Position numbers and translations under genes: made by a program. Below, piece by piece: positions 63,593 through 64,000 of a stretch of 64,000 bases of DNA (position 1 is the first letter of the stretch; the number at the start of each line of letters is the position of its first letter). The stretch covers positions 1-64,000 of the forward strand of contig CANRFM010000011.1 of the NCBI GenBank assembly GCA_947629905.1. Reading direction: 5' to 3'. Below the pieces are notes generated by a model, which made no database searches, was not told where the DNA came from, and saw only the letters and a program-made list of their open reading frames with translations. The stretch comes from an uncultured Clostridia bacterium (GTDB lineage Bacteria > Bacillota > Clostridia > Oscillospirales > Ruminococcaceae).

Positions 63593-64000
63593 ATGAAAGC
63601 ATTACGGCTGTGCTGCCTTGCGGCGGCTATGGTTTTCTGTCTGACAGGGTGCAGCGGCACACAGACAAATTCCGAAAATACGCAGGAGACCCTTGTTGTG
63701 TATCAGGCACTTCCCCTGCCGGATCTGTCTGTCAAGATCCCGGACACCTTTACAGCAACATCCTCGGCGCATTATGAAGAATACTATATCTGTGACGATG
63801 CCAGTATCATCATCACGGAGGACACCGCCGGAGCGCCCTACACTTCTGCCTATGACTATGCGATCTCGGCTTTGGTGCAGTACGAAGACATGGCACATTC
63901 GGTCACGGATACCAAGAATGATGTGGTCTATGCAGGCAAGTATGCGGTACAGACACTGGAATTTACCTATACCCTCGATCAGGAGGATGCGTATCCGCTG
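63593..64000 (+). CDS. Lipoprotein (3' end outside window)
   Basis: MKALRLCCLAAAMVFCLTGCSGTQTNSENTQETLVVYQ (lipobox LTGC), RBS GGAGG; runs off the window. Confidence 0.75.
   Translation, partial: MKALRLCCLAAAMVFCLTGCSGTQTNSENTQETLVVYQALPLPDLSVKIPDTFTATSSAHYEEYYICDDASIIITEDTAGAPYTSAYDYAISALVQYEDMAHSVTDTKNDVVYAGKYAVQTLEFTYTLDQEDAYPL

Overview
The window looks like a chromosome segment from a cellulosome-producing, spore-forming Ruminococcus-type Firmicute. This lineage is inferred from dockerin-bearing GH9 and GH26 enzymes and from spoVT, yqfC/yqfD, sigK, hydE/hydF and dapL. It encodes housekeeping and sporulation genes, one tRNA-Arg(CCT), RNase P RNA, four dockerin-type proteins, an FtsEX/M23/CtpB/MscS cluster, rpsB-tsf and dapL-dapF. 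The main accessory signal is a ~17 kb minus-strand gene run (about 15.7-32.65 kb). In transcription order it encodes a membrane zinc-ribbon GTPase, a GrpE-like protein, an Hsp70, an Hsp70-vWA fusion, a zinc-ribbon/FN3 protein, a second zinc-ribbon GTPase, an ABC ATPase plus permease, a GAP1-like 929-aa protein and a tandem C-type-lectin membrane protein. It resembles the GTPase/GAP1-type NTP-dependent conflict systems predicted computationally, but this chaperone-transporter-lectin combination looks unusual. A second candidate immune locus is a double-TIR/Sel1/TPR gene followed by a DHH phosphoesterase. A third signal is a ~0.4-0.6 kb non-coding, internally palindromic element present in inverted orientation at about 1.0-1.6 kb (beside a P4/D5-type primase-helicase) and at 54.88-55.29 kb. 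All assignments come from reading the sequence and translations; no database searches were run.
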